Made by a program: the position numbers and the translations under genes. Shown one piece after another: positions 48,601 through 60,600 of a stretch of 64,000 nt of DNA (positions within the stretch are counted from its first letter, which is position 1; every line of letters begins with the position of its first letter). The DNA comes from Durusdinium trenchii (Eukaryota; Sar; Dinophyceae; Suessiales; Symbiodiniaceae): the NCBI GenBank assembly GCA_963970005.1, contig CAXAMN010003091.1, positions 299,826-363,825 on the forward strand, read 5' to 3'. A model generated the notes under the pieces. The model did not search any database. It was not told the origin of the DNA and saw only the letters and a list, made by a program, of their open reading frames with translations.

Positions 48601-51600
48601 TCTTGTAGGAGACTCTTGTGGGACAGTCTTGTAGGACACTCTTGTGGGGCACTCTTGTGGGACACTCTTGTAGGACACTCTTGTGGGATACTCCTGTAGG
48701 ACACTCTTAAGGGACACTCTTTTGAGACACTCTAGTGGGACACTGTTGCGGGACACTCTTGTGGGACTCTCTTCCAGCTCGCCAGATACTCCGCGTACTA
48801 AAGTTGTAGGTCGCCAGTTCTCAGCTTCCAGCTCCCCAGATACTCCACGTACTACAGTTGTACTACAAGGTCGCCAGTTCTCAACTTGCAGCTCCACCGG
48901 ACAAATCGCACTCTCGCCTGCATTTCGCGCACTCGACACGCGCGATCTCCGCAGAGGGTTGCGCGCGCATGGGACAAATCGCACTCTCGCCTGCATTTGG
49001 TGCACTCGACACGCACGATCTCCGCAGAGGGTTGCGCGTCAAGTCTCCAAAACGAGCGTTTCGTACGAGACTTCCTCAAAAACTCACACGTCAAAGTCTG
49101 CAAAACGAGCGTTTCGTACGAGACTTCCTCCAAAAGTCAAGCGGAAACACCCATCGGAGCACACACACATCACGCAGCCCTGCCAAGCAGTTTCGCGATT
49201 CCAGCCCCTCCAAACAACATCCGCTCACACGCCAATCCCAATGGGACAGCGACATTCACCTCTACCACAACTCACAACCTCACGATTCCCTGCGCCTGCC
49301 ACGAATCTTTCCCCATCCACACGTCTAACGCGCACAAAGTACTGCGCCTGCCACGAAATGTCACCTCCCTCACACCTCGCAACCTCACGATTCCCTGCGC
49401 CTGCCACGAGAATTGCACTTCCACGCTTCAAAGCCCGCACGAAGTCCTGCGCCTGCCACGAAAAGTGACAATATCATCGCATGTGAGCTTCAACAAAATT
49501 TGCACCACCCCACACGTTTGGAATGATTTCGACCCGTTCAGAGCACACTCCCATCCATCAAAATCGCCATTTCAGCTGAGACTTGTCACGAAAACAGAGC
49601 TTCGATGCCGCACCCTGAAACGCAAATCCCAATGGCGCGGCCACATCCAACACCCCAAAAACACGACTTTCCAAACGCTAATCCCAATGGAACTGCGCCG
49701 TAATCTGCGGATCTCACAAAACGCTGCGCCTGTGCAGCGAAGTGCATCACGTTTCTTGCGCGACATGTCCGTGTCACGCAAATCACAATGGAATAGCGGC
49801 GCAAACTGACACGTGACACATCCATGCAAAGTCACTTGCAAAAGCTTCCCCCAACGGCAGCAAATTTGAGACGCGACGACGACGAGAGACGACGAGAGAC
49901 GACGAGAGACGACGAGAGACGACGAGAGACGACGACACGACGCAAGCCATGCAAACACAGGTCCAACCCCCAGACCCCCAACTATAAACGGGAACCCTTC
50001 GCTACGCATTCGGGAAAAAGCAACTTTCACAACGTGCAGCAACTGAGCCCCTCACGTTCCTTTTCGGCCTTTCACAGGCGAGCGCGCAGAATACATGCTT
50101 GGGACAATCTACCGTGACTTGCCAACGAAGATTGCTTCCATGGAGTGAATGCCAATACACATGATTGTCATGTCATCATATCATACATCATATATCATAT
50201 ATCATCATATATCATATATAGTATATCATATATCACATATCAATACATATCATATATCATATCATATCTACATTGTGTACTGCCTCTAAGGCTGGGTTAC
50301 GGAAAATCCCACAACGGCTTTCACTGCTGCCGCCGCAACGGCAGTCACTGGCGGATTGGCCTACTACTGGAAGCTTGGACATGCTGAATTGGGGATGAGG
50401 AGCTGGGTACCATCAACCAACAACAGTTGTTCAGCAAGACGGAAGTGCGATGAAAGATAGACAATCACAAGCAAATGTGTCGAAAAAGACTAGACCAAAT
50501 CAAGATGTCTGAAAGCAACCTCTCTTTGTCCCCTTGCGGGGTGAGGATCTTTTATATTGGTTTTCCCTTGTTTCCTCTTTTTCAGGATTGAAGCTCCAAA
50601 GTGCTTTTGACATATGGGGAGCGAAAGTGCACCAAAGCTGGACAGGTTGGTACACATTGGTACCATGCTTTACTCCATTGTCGCATGCTTTCCTTTTTCA
50701 AATCAAGGTACCGCTCCAGAGGACGTCCTTCTGAGCGGGTGGTGGACGACACGGTGCTCCATGCAATCAATCGCACTGCGAAGGCAGGGTGACACGGTGC
50801 AACCTAATAGCGATGGCCTCCAACCCAGTAGCGATTTTCTCAGATTCGCTGTCCATGCTTGTCCTGATATTGAACCATGAGCGATGATTGCACAGGAGAT
50901 AGAACAGAAAGTCGCTCAGCTGGCTTTGTACGGCCGGTAGGGCGGAACGGGCACGAGCAATAGAAAGATTGATCATGTTCCTGGACCTGGGATTGGCCGA
51001 ACCAGGACGTACACTCCCGGTCACTAACTTGGCAGCTGAATCGCAAAAATTGAATTGGTTTTGGCAACCAGTCATTAATGTCTAGAGGTCATGCTGGTGG
51101 GGCATCGTGAGGAAACCCTCAGAACATGGCAGCAATCTACACTCTGACAAGACAAGAAGCAAAGGCATTCTCACTGGAAGTCTTTCCATGGCATCATCTC
51201 GATGGTGTGAGGTTCATGGCTGAACTGGAACCAAAACAGAATGTTTGTGACAAATCACACGGCTTGCCAAGGCATCCAAAAAAGAACAAGTTAAAGTATG
51301 CTTTGGAATTGGTAAAACTCATACAGTATCACCGCTTCAAAACATCAAACATGAGTTCCCAGATGCTCCAGACAGCCAGCATGCATTTGGCATGCAGCCT
51401 TGATCCAACAAGGCTCCATCAATGTTCACTAGCATGGAACTTTGTGAATTTGGAAAAGAAGGCCTGTGTTACATTAACAAAGAACCTGCGCAAGAGTCGG
51501 CCGACTTCCTTGTTGATGAACAAAATTGTGGTGTTTGAGAATTCTGCCACCTTCTATGTTAGTGTAACTTTGGTGTTTTCCACCTGTTTTTTTTCTAACG

Positions 51601-54600
51601 TGGCAGCTGAACCTGCAAAATCTGACATAGGGAAGTCAATACTAACATGGCAGTCCAAAATAGAAACATGGTCGCTCTGTTGCCTGTGGAGTGGTTAGAT
51701 CTTGACCCTGAGTGCTGAGGATCCAAACTTAAATGCAACTATGGCAGTATCGGAGCTTCAAGCAGCGCGTGGTGCTGCGCTTCAGGCAGCTGCAGAAGGC
51801 GGGGCGACGCAAATGCTGCTTTTGCCTGGACGTCGCAGCTTCTCACTTTCACTCTCAGGTGAGTGCAACCTGACTCACTCTGGAGCCACCCAGCTTGATA
51901 CGTCCATGCCGTTGAAGATCCTTTGTTTGTGTATTCCAACAGCGTGACAGCTTTATTGGGTTTCCTGCTGGTGTAACACCCAGTCCACTGTCACTGCAAG
52001 TGTTCCATAGAGTAGCATAGAGAACTGAGGAACAACTTTCAAAGAAGCGGCTTGAGCTTTTGCTGCTAAGACACCAGCAGGCACGTATCATGATGACCAC
52101 AGATTGAGAATTGTGCTTTTGGTCAGGGTTGATGGTCGAACTAATCTCGCATCCTTTGCAACTTTCAAGCGTCGTAGCTGTTCCGGCTATGTACCCGGCC
52201 ACTAAAACTGATAGGCATACTTCGTCCGATTTGACAACAAGGGCTTTCCAAGCTTAGTATATAGTGTCTATTGACCATATGAGGGTATACCAGTAAAAGC
52301 TTGAGTGAGTTTCGGTTTCGATCCTTGTGCAGATGCTGAAAAGATGTGCACTTTTGGTCTGGACTCCATGTGTGAAGGGACTGTTTGCCAAGCTAGGCCG
52401 AGGAAACAAAGCTTGCGCCGCTTACTGCAGAGTCCCGAAGCTTTGACAGTGAGAATCATAAAAGATCATAAAAGAGACAGGTCTAATAGGTGGTCAGTGG
52501 TTGTGTTGGCACTGGAGCATGGCGTAGGATTAGAGATGCTAATCCTCAGAAGGTCGTGCTTCCTCTAATGCTGCATAACACGTTGTATTTAAATTGATAT
52601 GACAATCATGGCTCCAAGCACAAACCTCGAGGAGTGTGAAAGCTCAAGGCTGCACTTGCATTTTTTTGTTGGGATGATTGTGTGCTCGATACTGAACGCT
52701 TGCACGCCAAACACCCTCGTTTAAGCCACTGATTTTTGATGATTTTTGAATTGGAGTGTGTCTCGAACGCAATCCACATCACCTTGCCGTTGTCCAAAGG
52801 TGTAACGGCATCAAGAAGGACTTATCCTGGGATGGTCCAGCAAAGGTTCTTGGGCATGTTGAGCGCCAATGTTTGAGGTTGAATTGTTTATCCTCCACGT
52901 GGTGAGTTGCAGGCTTTTTGTAGCTCTTGCGGTTCAACAGCAGGGTTACATTGCTTGCTGAACTAGTCTTGGAACAAACAGTCCATAGGTTTTCTCAACT
53001 GAGATGCAGGTGCTGTCGATCAAAGTGAATACCCTGTCAAGGTCCTGATCATGCAGCTGGAGATGTTGTTGATCGCATGATGGCAAGACAGGACAAAAAA
53101 GGACCGAAAGAGTAGCATGTGACAGCATGCTGCAGCATGCGTGCACCTCATAGGGCCGACTCATAGGGCATGAACATGGAATTGGAGGTGTGGGAGAAAG
53201 GGGCAAAATGTGGAGCTGAATGTGAAACGGCTCTCGCAGACAATGAACTTCGCCTAGTCACAGTCTTGGTAGCACAAGCTTGACGATTGTTCTGCATTGC
53301 TTTGCGTTTTCATGCGATGTTCAGGTTAGATGAGATCATTGACTATGGTCTGGACCCCAAAAGGCCCAAAAGGGTCAGGTGATGAATGATATGGCCAGGT
53401 CGCAGCAGCCTGGGAAAAGAAGCGCTTGTAATCTACTTACTGTAACTTGACACTGCAACTTGTTTGAAACGGAATCCTTTGGATTTAGCAATGCCAGCAG
53501 TCCCGTACGTACAAACAGAGCTGAGGGAGTTGTTCTTTTCTTTTTAAAGTAAGTAGGCGGCTACCAAGTAACCACGCAAGATCTCACGCTTCTTCAAGGA
53601 AGCTCCCACCGCCTGAGAGCGGGGTGGGAGCTTCCTTGAAGAAGCGCTTGCACTATTCATTTAGGCCTCTCATGGGGTGGATTGAAATCAAGCAGTGCGA
53701 TTCGGTGTGGGCATCACATTTATTGCAGCGGTGTCCTGGAGCATCATGTCTTCTTGACGTCCATGGCTTCCGAGGTTATCCACAAATCTTGGAGGTTGAT
53801 GTACTGAAGAAGTACATCACCCAGGCAGTAATGTGATAGACTCACGGTGCGAAGATGTTATGGTTTGAGAGCACCGAAAGCATTTCCCACGTTTACTTGC
53901 TCAGTCTGAGATGTGTTAGCAACAACCAAGAAATGCCAAACTGGCACTCAGTAGAAAATCAAGGCCTAGCCGCCTAGATGCCAGGCTACACATTTGTGCA
54001 CCTGTTTCTGTTTCTGCCTGTTTCTTCTGTTCCGCTAAGCTTGGCCAGGGTGGTGCCAAGAACATTGACCTCAATGACCAGGAGCAGTTGAAAAAGATTA
54101 CGGTGCAGGCACACAAAGGTTAGGAAGCCCCAGCTGTAGCTTGTTGCAGCTGGTCTTGAGTTTCTTGCCACTCAAGAATCCTTCAGAATGTCATAGAATA
54201 CACCATCAAGTTTAAACCCGAAAGCCATTTAGTTGCAATTCGGTGAACATTTGGTATAACTCTTGACTCTATGACCAAAAGCTACTGCGGTCCTCTTGGC
54301 ACCGCCAGGCCACTGGCGTGTGCTCTTGGCGCGCTGAAGGCATCAAGCACCGCAAGAATGAGGTGCTGCATATCCGCAAAAGAGCAATCGAGCGACTGCA
54401 TGAACTGGTGGGAGAGTTTCTCAAAAAAACGTGCGGAGAAAAGAGAAAGTCTCAAAACTTATGACTCAATTTGATGAATGATCCAGAATGAGCCTCTTCA
54501 GCATTCACTCCTTGGCATGGACGCTCATGGCGCAGGTATTTATTGATGTAATTGAAAATGCTGCAAGCTGAGTGTGATCCAACGGTTCTTTTGCAGCAGA

Positions 54601-57600
54601 CTGCTGGCCATTCACACCAAGCAACAGTTTATTCAAAGCAGAACGCCCTAGTTGAGACTTTCACCCGGGCCACACCCGGTCGCTGAGGTGAACATTTTAA
54701 TGTCTACAAAGAGGGAACGCTTGCGGGCCGATGCGCAGATCTGAGGGAAATGCACTTGGCAATACCATGCTGTGCCCATGGCAGAGAGAAAATACAGAAG
54801 GTCTATACACCCAGACTACTAGTCAGCAGGGAATATCCGGAGTTGAGTTTGGGGAATACCTGCAGTGCTTGTTTCCTCCATGTTGATGCTGAGGTCTCTG
54901 GGGAAATCCTCGTTAATTGCAAGCAGGGAAGCTCAATGACAACCTGACATTGCACTGCAAAGGGGCTTCGTGAACGGTTTTGCCCGGGGTTGACCAAGTT
55001 CAAGAGTTTTAGGTAAGCAGTTGTACAGCAATATCAATGCTATCATGATATCATGCATTATCTATGAATGACAAGATCCTGAGAGACTACCTTGGCCTTA
55101 GCCTCCAACACTCAAAAGCAAGGAGACTCCAATTGTGTGGGCTTCTGCTTTTGTTTCTTCTTGTGTGTTAGTTGGTTCTATGGAGATCCATACTCAGGCG
55201 GCATAGATGTATCGGGTTCGGTGTAGTTGCTCGAGTGCGCCCGCGCGCGTATAATGTATGAGCCTTGAAATCACCGGTAGTCTTTCGACATTTAAATGCA
55301 GGCAAGGCCTCCAGCGATGAACCTTGTCCAACGAAGGTAAATCGCTGGAGGGCAAGCGGATGGAGGCGTCCATTCGTGTACCGCTACGTTTGTGATTGTT
55401 ATTATCACCCCACGTGGACCGTGGAGGTCTTCAGGCTGTTGCAGGATTATGCAGGTCAGCAAACATGCATTCTCGGTTTTGCGCCTTTGCACCTTCTGTA
55501 TTTTGGCAATTTAGAACTTTAAGACTTTGAGACTATGGCGCCTTTGCACCTTTCGGAACACTTGGAACACTTGAATTGTCCTTTTGACCTTGGACGACCA
55601 CACATCGCTGAATAGGACTAACTTGGTTTACTCTGGTGGCACATTCAGACCGTACATACTCCATCCTAAGTGTTCGTTCGTTCGTTTGTTTTTTTGTTTG
55701 TTGACTGCCTCAGGATGTTTTGTCCCTGCTCTAGTCCAGGGGAATTCTGATAATATGTTTTCAAGATTCTGGTTGTGTCTCAGGTTGTCCGGAATGCCCG
55801 AATGCAAATTTGGCATGAACGACAAGTTGCTTATGTCCGCTGCCGAGTTCTGGTAGAATAGCTGTCAAAGCATGTCATTTGATCCATTTGTTGCCCCGGT
55901 CCTGTTTCAGCTATCATTTAAGTCATTTGCGCTGTCATTTGGGCACCCATTCCATGCCTTGTGCCGTCACATTCGCCTTTCACGTCACCAAGGACTGACA
56001 AGGCGCGTGCGCGAAGCAGCGACAAAGGTATCGCCTTGGATGACTACAGGCGATGCCGAGCGCCGATGTTTGCGCGTACAGATGCGTACAGACTTTTGCA
56101 TCTAGGCCGTGCGGAGGGGCAAGGCCGTGAGGATGAGTATATAAGTAGATAGTGTTCGGGCTTCAAAAGAAGCGGAAAAAACCAAGGTCAAAATATAAAA
56201 ACCATGGTTCCTTTTTTTGGTGTGTGTGTGTTTCTGTTTTCATTCTTTTCTTTGTATAGACCCGTCTTTTGTACAGCAGACGTTTCATCCAAAGTCTACA
56301 TTCAGCAAGTTGATGCAAGTTGTAACGATAGCAACATATTCTATAATGTAAACTGTATTGAACGTTTTACTTTTGCATAGTCTGCAGGTATGCCCCGCCT
56401 TTGCTGACTAGTATTGTTTGCTACATGGTTCTGACGAACTTGTGACTTGATTACTGCTTGATGTGTGGAAGTCCTTCAATTCAAGTGCCTTCAGAGTAAG
56501 TTCTATTTGTATCTCATGACCCATTTGTCCATGGACGACTGAGTGCCCTTTTTTTTAAACGTCCTTTGCACTCAACACTTGGACAGCTGCAAGCAGGTTT
56601 CACCAGTGCGTCCGACTGTCGAAATTCGATGTGGACCGCGAGATCACCTTCATCCCACCAGATGAGCCATTTCAGTTGATGACGAATCTTGGCCGAAGCT
56701 TTGCAATTGCGAAGTCCAGAGGAGCAGAGGCTTTCTGGTCCATGTTTGAAAGAGTTCAAATTCTTGTCATTTCTGGTTACATTGTGGTCCATCCTTCAAT
56801 CTATCTGAGACAAGAAACACGTGTTCGAGGAAGTCTTGCAGTGAGGTATCGCATCACCGAAAACATTGAGAGCCCGTTCAAGCTGCTGCCCAACGTAAAG
56901 GCAGGACTGACGATGTTTGAAGATAAACTTCGGGCTATCGCAGCAACTACTGTAGGTCAAAGCCAAAGTATGTTCTATTGTGTTTTTTATGTCAAAGGGA
57001 CGGATCACGGATCTGCGTGTTCTAGGAACCTTTTCGAACAGTAAGTGTTCTTGAAACAAGCTTCCTAATATAAACCTGAGGCCTCCCGGCTGTCCACCAA
57101 TCACTCTCAGCCACAAGCAACATGTGACATGCTTGCCTTTTTCTGTTTCTTTTTTCAGAAGGTCTTGGGCCGCAGCCGGTTGGAGCTCAGCTTGCAGGTC
57201 ACCGCGATGCTGGGAGCTTTGCAAAGATCAACTGCATTCCAATGATTCGTTGGGGTGTCTGACACTGCTGGAAGTCTCGTAGATAAGTAAATAGGCTTTG
57301 TTTGCAAGGTTGTCAAGCACCCTTCTTGGATTTTGCAGGTTTGTATCACTCTGCAGCTATTGCAGACAAACTATCAATCATCAGGGCCAATGCTTGAGGT
57401 ACCCCCCAAATACAGCAGACTAGTAACAGCTGTGTGCGAATACCCAAGCGGCTCAGAAGACCTAGTCCTTGGACTTGTCATACTGGCAACTTGCTCAGAA
57501 ATTCTTTGCTCGGACATTTTTGCACATTCTCTTGGCCTTTGCCTCGTTTTGCTGAGGTACGATCGCAACATTGAAGCCACCAATGCACAAAACTCAAGAG

Positions 57601-60600
57601 TTGGAGACAAATCGAAATTTGCCAACATGGCACAGCTGCTTTTTTGGGCTTCGCGGTTGATTCACACAGACCGGAGTATCCTCATAGTCACCATGGACCA
57701 TGGACTTTAAGGACAGTCAGTTGTGTCATGTCTTGTTGGTTGATGCGGCCCAGGTTCGGATTGACTTCCCTTGCCCGAAAAACACGGCCAAGGCTCACAT
57801 TCCAAACACAGCGCTTCTCGGCTTGAAAATTCATGTTCATGGAAGAACCTAATAGCACTGGCCTCCAACCTAACAGCGATGGCCTCCAATAGTGCTTGCC
57901 TCCAATCTAATGGCGATGGCATGATGATGGCCTCGAACCTAATAGCAATGGCCTCCAACCCAATAGCGACGGCCTCAAACCCAATAGCCATGGCCTCCAA
58001 CCTAATAGCAATGGCCTCCAACCTAATAGCAATGGCCTCCAACCTAAGAGCGATGTTCTCCAACTCCAACCTATTAGCTATGGCCTCCAACTCGCCTCCT
58101 CCAACCTAATAGCGATGGCATCCAACCTAAGAGCCATGGCCTCCAACCTACGAGTGATGGCCTCCAACCCAAGAGCAATGGCCTCACCTAATAGCAATGG
58201 CCTCCATGAAAGACTTTGCTTCTTTGGCTTCTACACTGTCACAACTTGCAAGCACGAGAGGTTTGTTATCTCAAATTTTCAACTTCCCTGAGGCACGGAA
58301 AAGCACGATTTGATCCTGCACAGGTGGGACTCCTTGGGGCTCCGTAAGGCAACTGTAGGAGGAAACAGTAGCACGTCAAATGAATCATTATCCGTTTGTC
58401 ACCTTTAAAGTTGGCTTGCAACAGCCAGGGTGCAGTGGTTTGGCGCATTCGGCGCTTCCCTGGAAGACATGAGTACAACCTGCTGGCCGAGGCAGGGGTC
58501 AAATTAAGTGAACACTTGTTGGGATGTGGTTGTGCTTTTGTCGTGATGATCCCAACTCAAATTGTTGGTCGACATTGCCGGCTGACCTAGAAACACACCG
58601 ATATGTGTACCAGTATGCACTCATTCACACCGCTTCGCGGTCGAAGCCGCCCGCATCTGTGCGTCTGTTTGTCTCGGTCTGTCTGTCTCGGTCGTCTCCA
58701 CAGGGGCAAGCACACAGGATGTCAATAATGCAGCCTCACTCGGGCAGAACAACCGACATCACCGATGCCTTGCTGATCTTTCGTCCGTTTTCAAAAGTCA
58801 AAAGCACCCCCAAGCTAAAGCTTGAGCTATACTATCTAGCAACTCAACTTCTCAGGACTCACAGGATGGATTGAGGATGACTGAAGCATCCTTGACTAAA
58901 GCCGTAAAGAAGGAGCTGACAGTCCACCTGTCCTGTAATGCGATCCTTCAGATTATTATGACTCCACCAGTTGCTTCATATTATGGTTCCACCAGTTGTT
59001 TCACGCCTTTTGAAAACCACTGCGAATTGAACAAGACTCCACCAGTTGTTTCATGCCTTTTGAAAACCACTGCGAATTGAACATTGAACAAAATGTAATA
59101 ATTTGATGAGCCTTCCCAAAAGCGTCGCACCCGCGTTCATACTACTACAGTACCGGTCGTGTTTGAAGGCATTCTCCTATGCCAAATTCTTGGATTTGCT
59201 GACAAGCGGAGTGTTGCTGATATATTTGCAAATAGCATGAAATCCAAGACGATCAGATACGTATGTCTCAAATGAACCTCATGCGTTGGAGTGTGAGCGG
59301 AGGTTGTTGCCTGAACTACTTTGCTGTAGGTGGAGTTAGCTTCCACCATCACGGACAAGCAGTGGGTGCCGCATCACCATGCTTGGAAGGGGCCGTGGTG
59401 CTGCTTTGCCATATGTTTTTCTACACTGTGTGCTTTTTGGGCACAAGGTAACGCTTGCTGTGTCTTGTGTAACAGACCAGACGGCCCGAAAGACTTGTGC
59501 TGATTGATTGAAGTTAATGTGCCCTCATTACTTTCTATTGCTTTAGAACCGTTGACATTGAATATGAAGAAATGCTGTGTATTTGTCGCTCTACATATGT
59601 TCCATCGCCATGTTGTGAACTAGCCCCAAAAGTCGCCTGGAGGATGACCTATCAACCGTTGGCTCGAAGGAGTATTGAGAGTTGAAAGATGTTGAAAGGC
59701 ATTTTCTCGAAGACGGGCCACCCACGGACTTGTTGTGCAAGATCTATTGTCACGCAGAATGATTCTAAGATAATCACAACTTGAACCTTTGGTGAACCAG
59801 AACCACTCACTAACCCAGTTCTTTCTGGAACTGCAAGACTTTCCACTGCTTCTTGTCCACAGTCTCGCTGCTGCCATGGTGAACTACGACAAGAACGTCC
59901 AAGGAGGGGGTTGGACAACTGAAAGACGGTTGCTGGCGCTTTTGTATCTCACCATATCTCAAACTTGAACCTGTATCAGAGAGGAAGGTAAGATTGATAG
60001 ACCGTCGGTTCATGTTATTTCATTGATTGTTGGCATGCGACATGATTGGTTGGTGGTTCGCGAGTTTTTTGGGACACGCCGGCTTGAGCTGCCGAGCTCA
60101 TAGCTCATGGTACTGCCGAGCTCATAGCTCATCGTACTGCAGGAGCCAAGCGTGAGGCAGCTCGCCAAGCCCATGAGGCCTCGGTCGTTGTCGTGCTATT
60201 GTTCTCAGGGTGGTTCAACAAAAAACCTTCAGATCCGACCCAGAAACGAGGGGAGGAAGAAGGACAGTATGGGCCCCTGAACTTTTTGTTCCATTGTTTT
60301 CCTACTTGTTCAACACATCAGTTCTCTTGTGTGTTTTAACAGTGCAGCCTGGCCTTGATGCAGAAAATTCACTTGCCTTTTGTGAAGTTCAGTGGACCTT
60401 CGTTACAAGCAGTTTTCTTTTTCGGTGTTGGCGAGTCGCAAAGTGAGCTTGAGGTGGCCAACAGACCACCTCAAGGTGTCAATCAGATCTCCCAAACGAA
60501 TTAGACACCATGAACTAAATACCAGTAATTGGACACCATGACTCTTCAATTTGCACCTGTCACAAGGCAAAGGTCAAAGCCAAGCAGGCACACTTGGGTC

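Larger units (their letters stand above)
46195..55783 (+). other. AP-2 mu intron 11 (9.6 kb), repeat-filled
   Basis: GT...AG intron joining exon 11 (ends in phase 2) to exon 12. It holds MITE-like copies E and F, two 13-bp satellite arrays with a 63-bp repeat between them, the inverted ~60-bp family, several 2-4 copy GC-rich repeats, an ATATC tract and a possible RT relic. No AP-2 mu coding is missing between the two exons, so no exon is expected here. Confidence 0.88.

Noticed and set aside
46435..48704. Many overlapping 60-230 codon frames on both strands between 46.4 and 48.7 kb
   Set aside because: Periodic translations of the 13-bp unit; one even runs through the N gap. Not genes.
56597..56683. 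Assigning the adaptor subunit to AP-1 rather than AP-2
   Set aside because: The start MIG- and [14 protein letters not shown] match AP-2 mu; AP-1 mu has LSGMPELRLGLNDK and a different N-terminus.
22505..58205. Regularly spaced short repeats resembling a CRISPR array
   Set aside because: Units are contiguous or joined by decayed copies, with no unique spacers and no cas genes; the genome is eukaryotic.
59230..59275. IRYVCLK near 59256 as the VRYLK segment of AP-2 mu
   Set aside because: Wrong spacing of residues, and it lies before exon 20 (59330), out of order.
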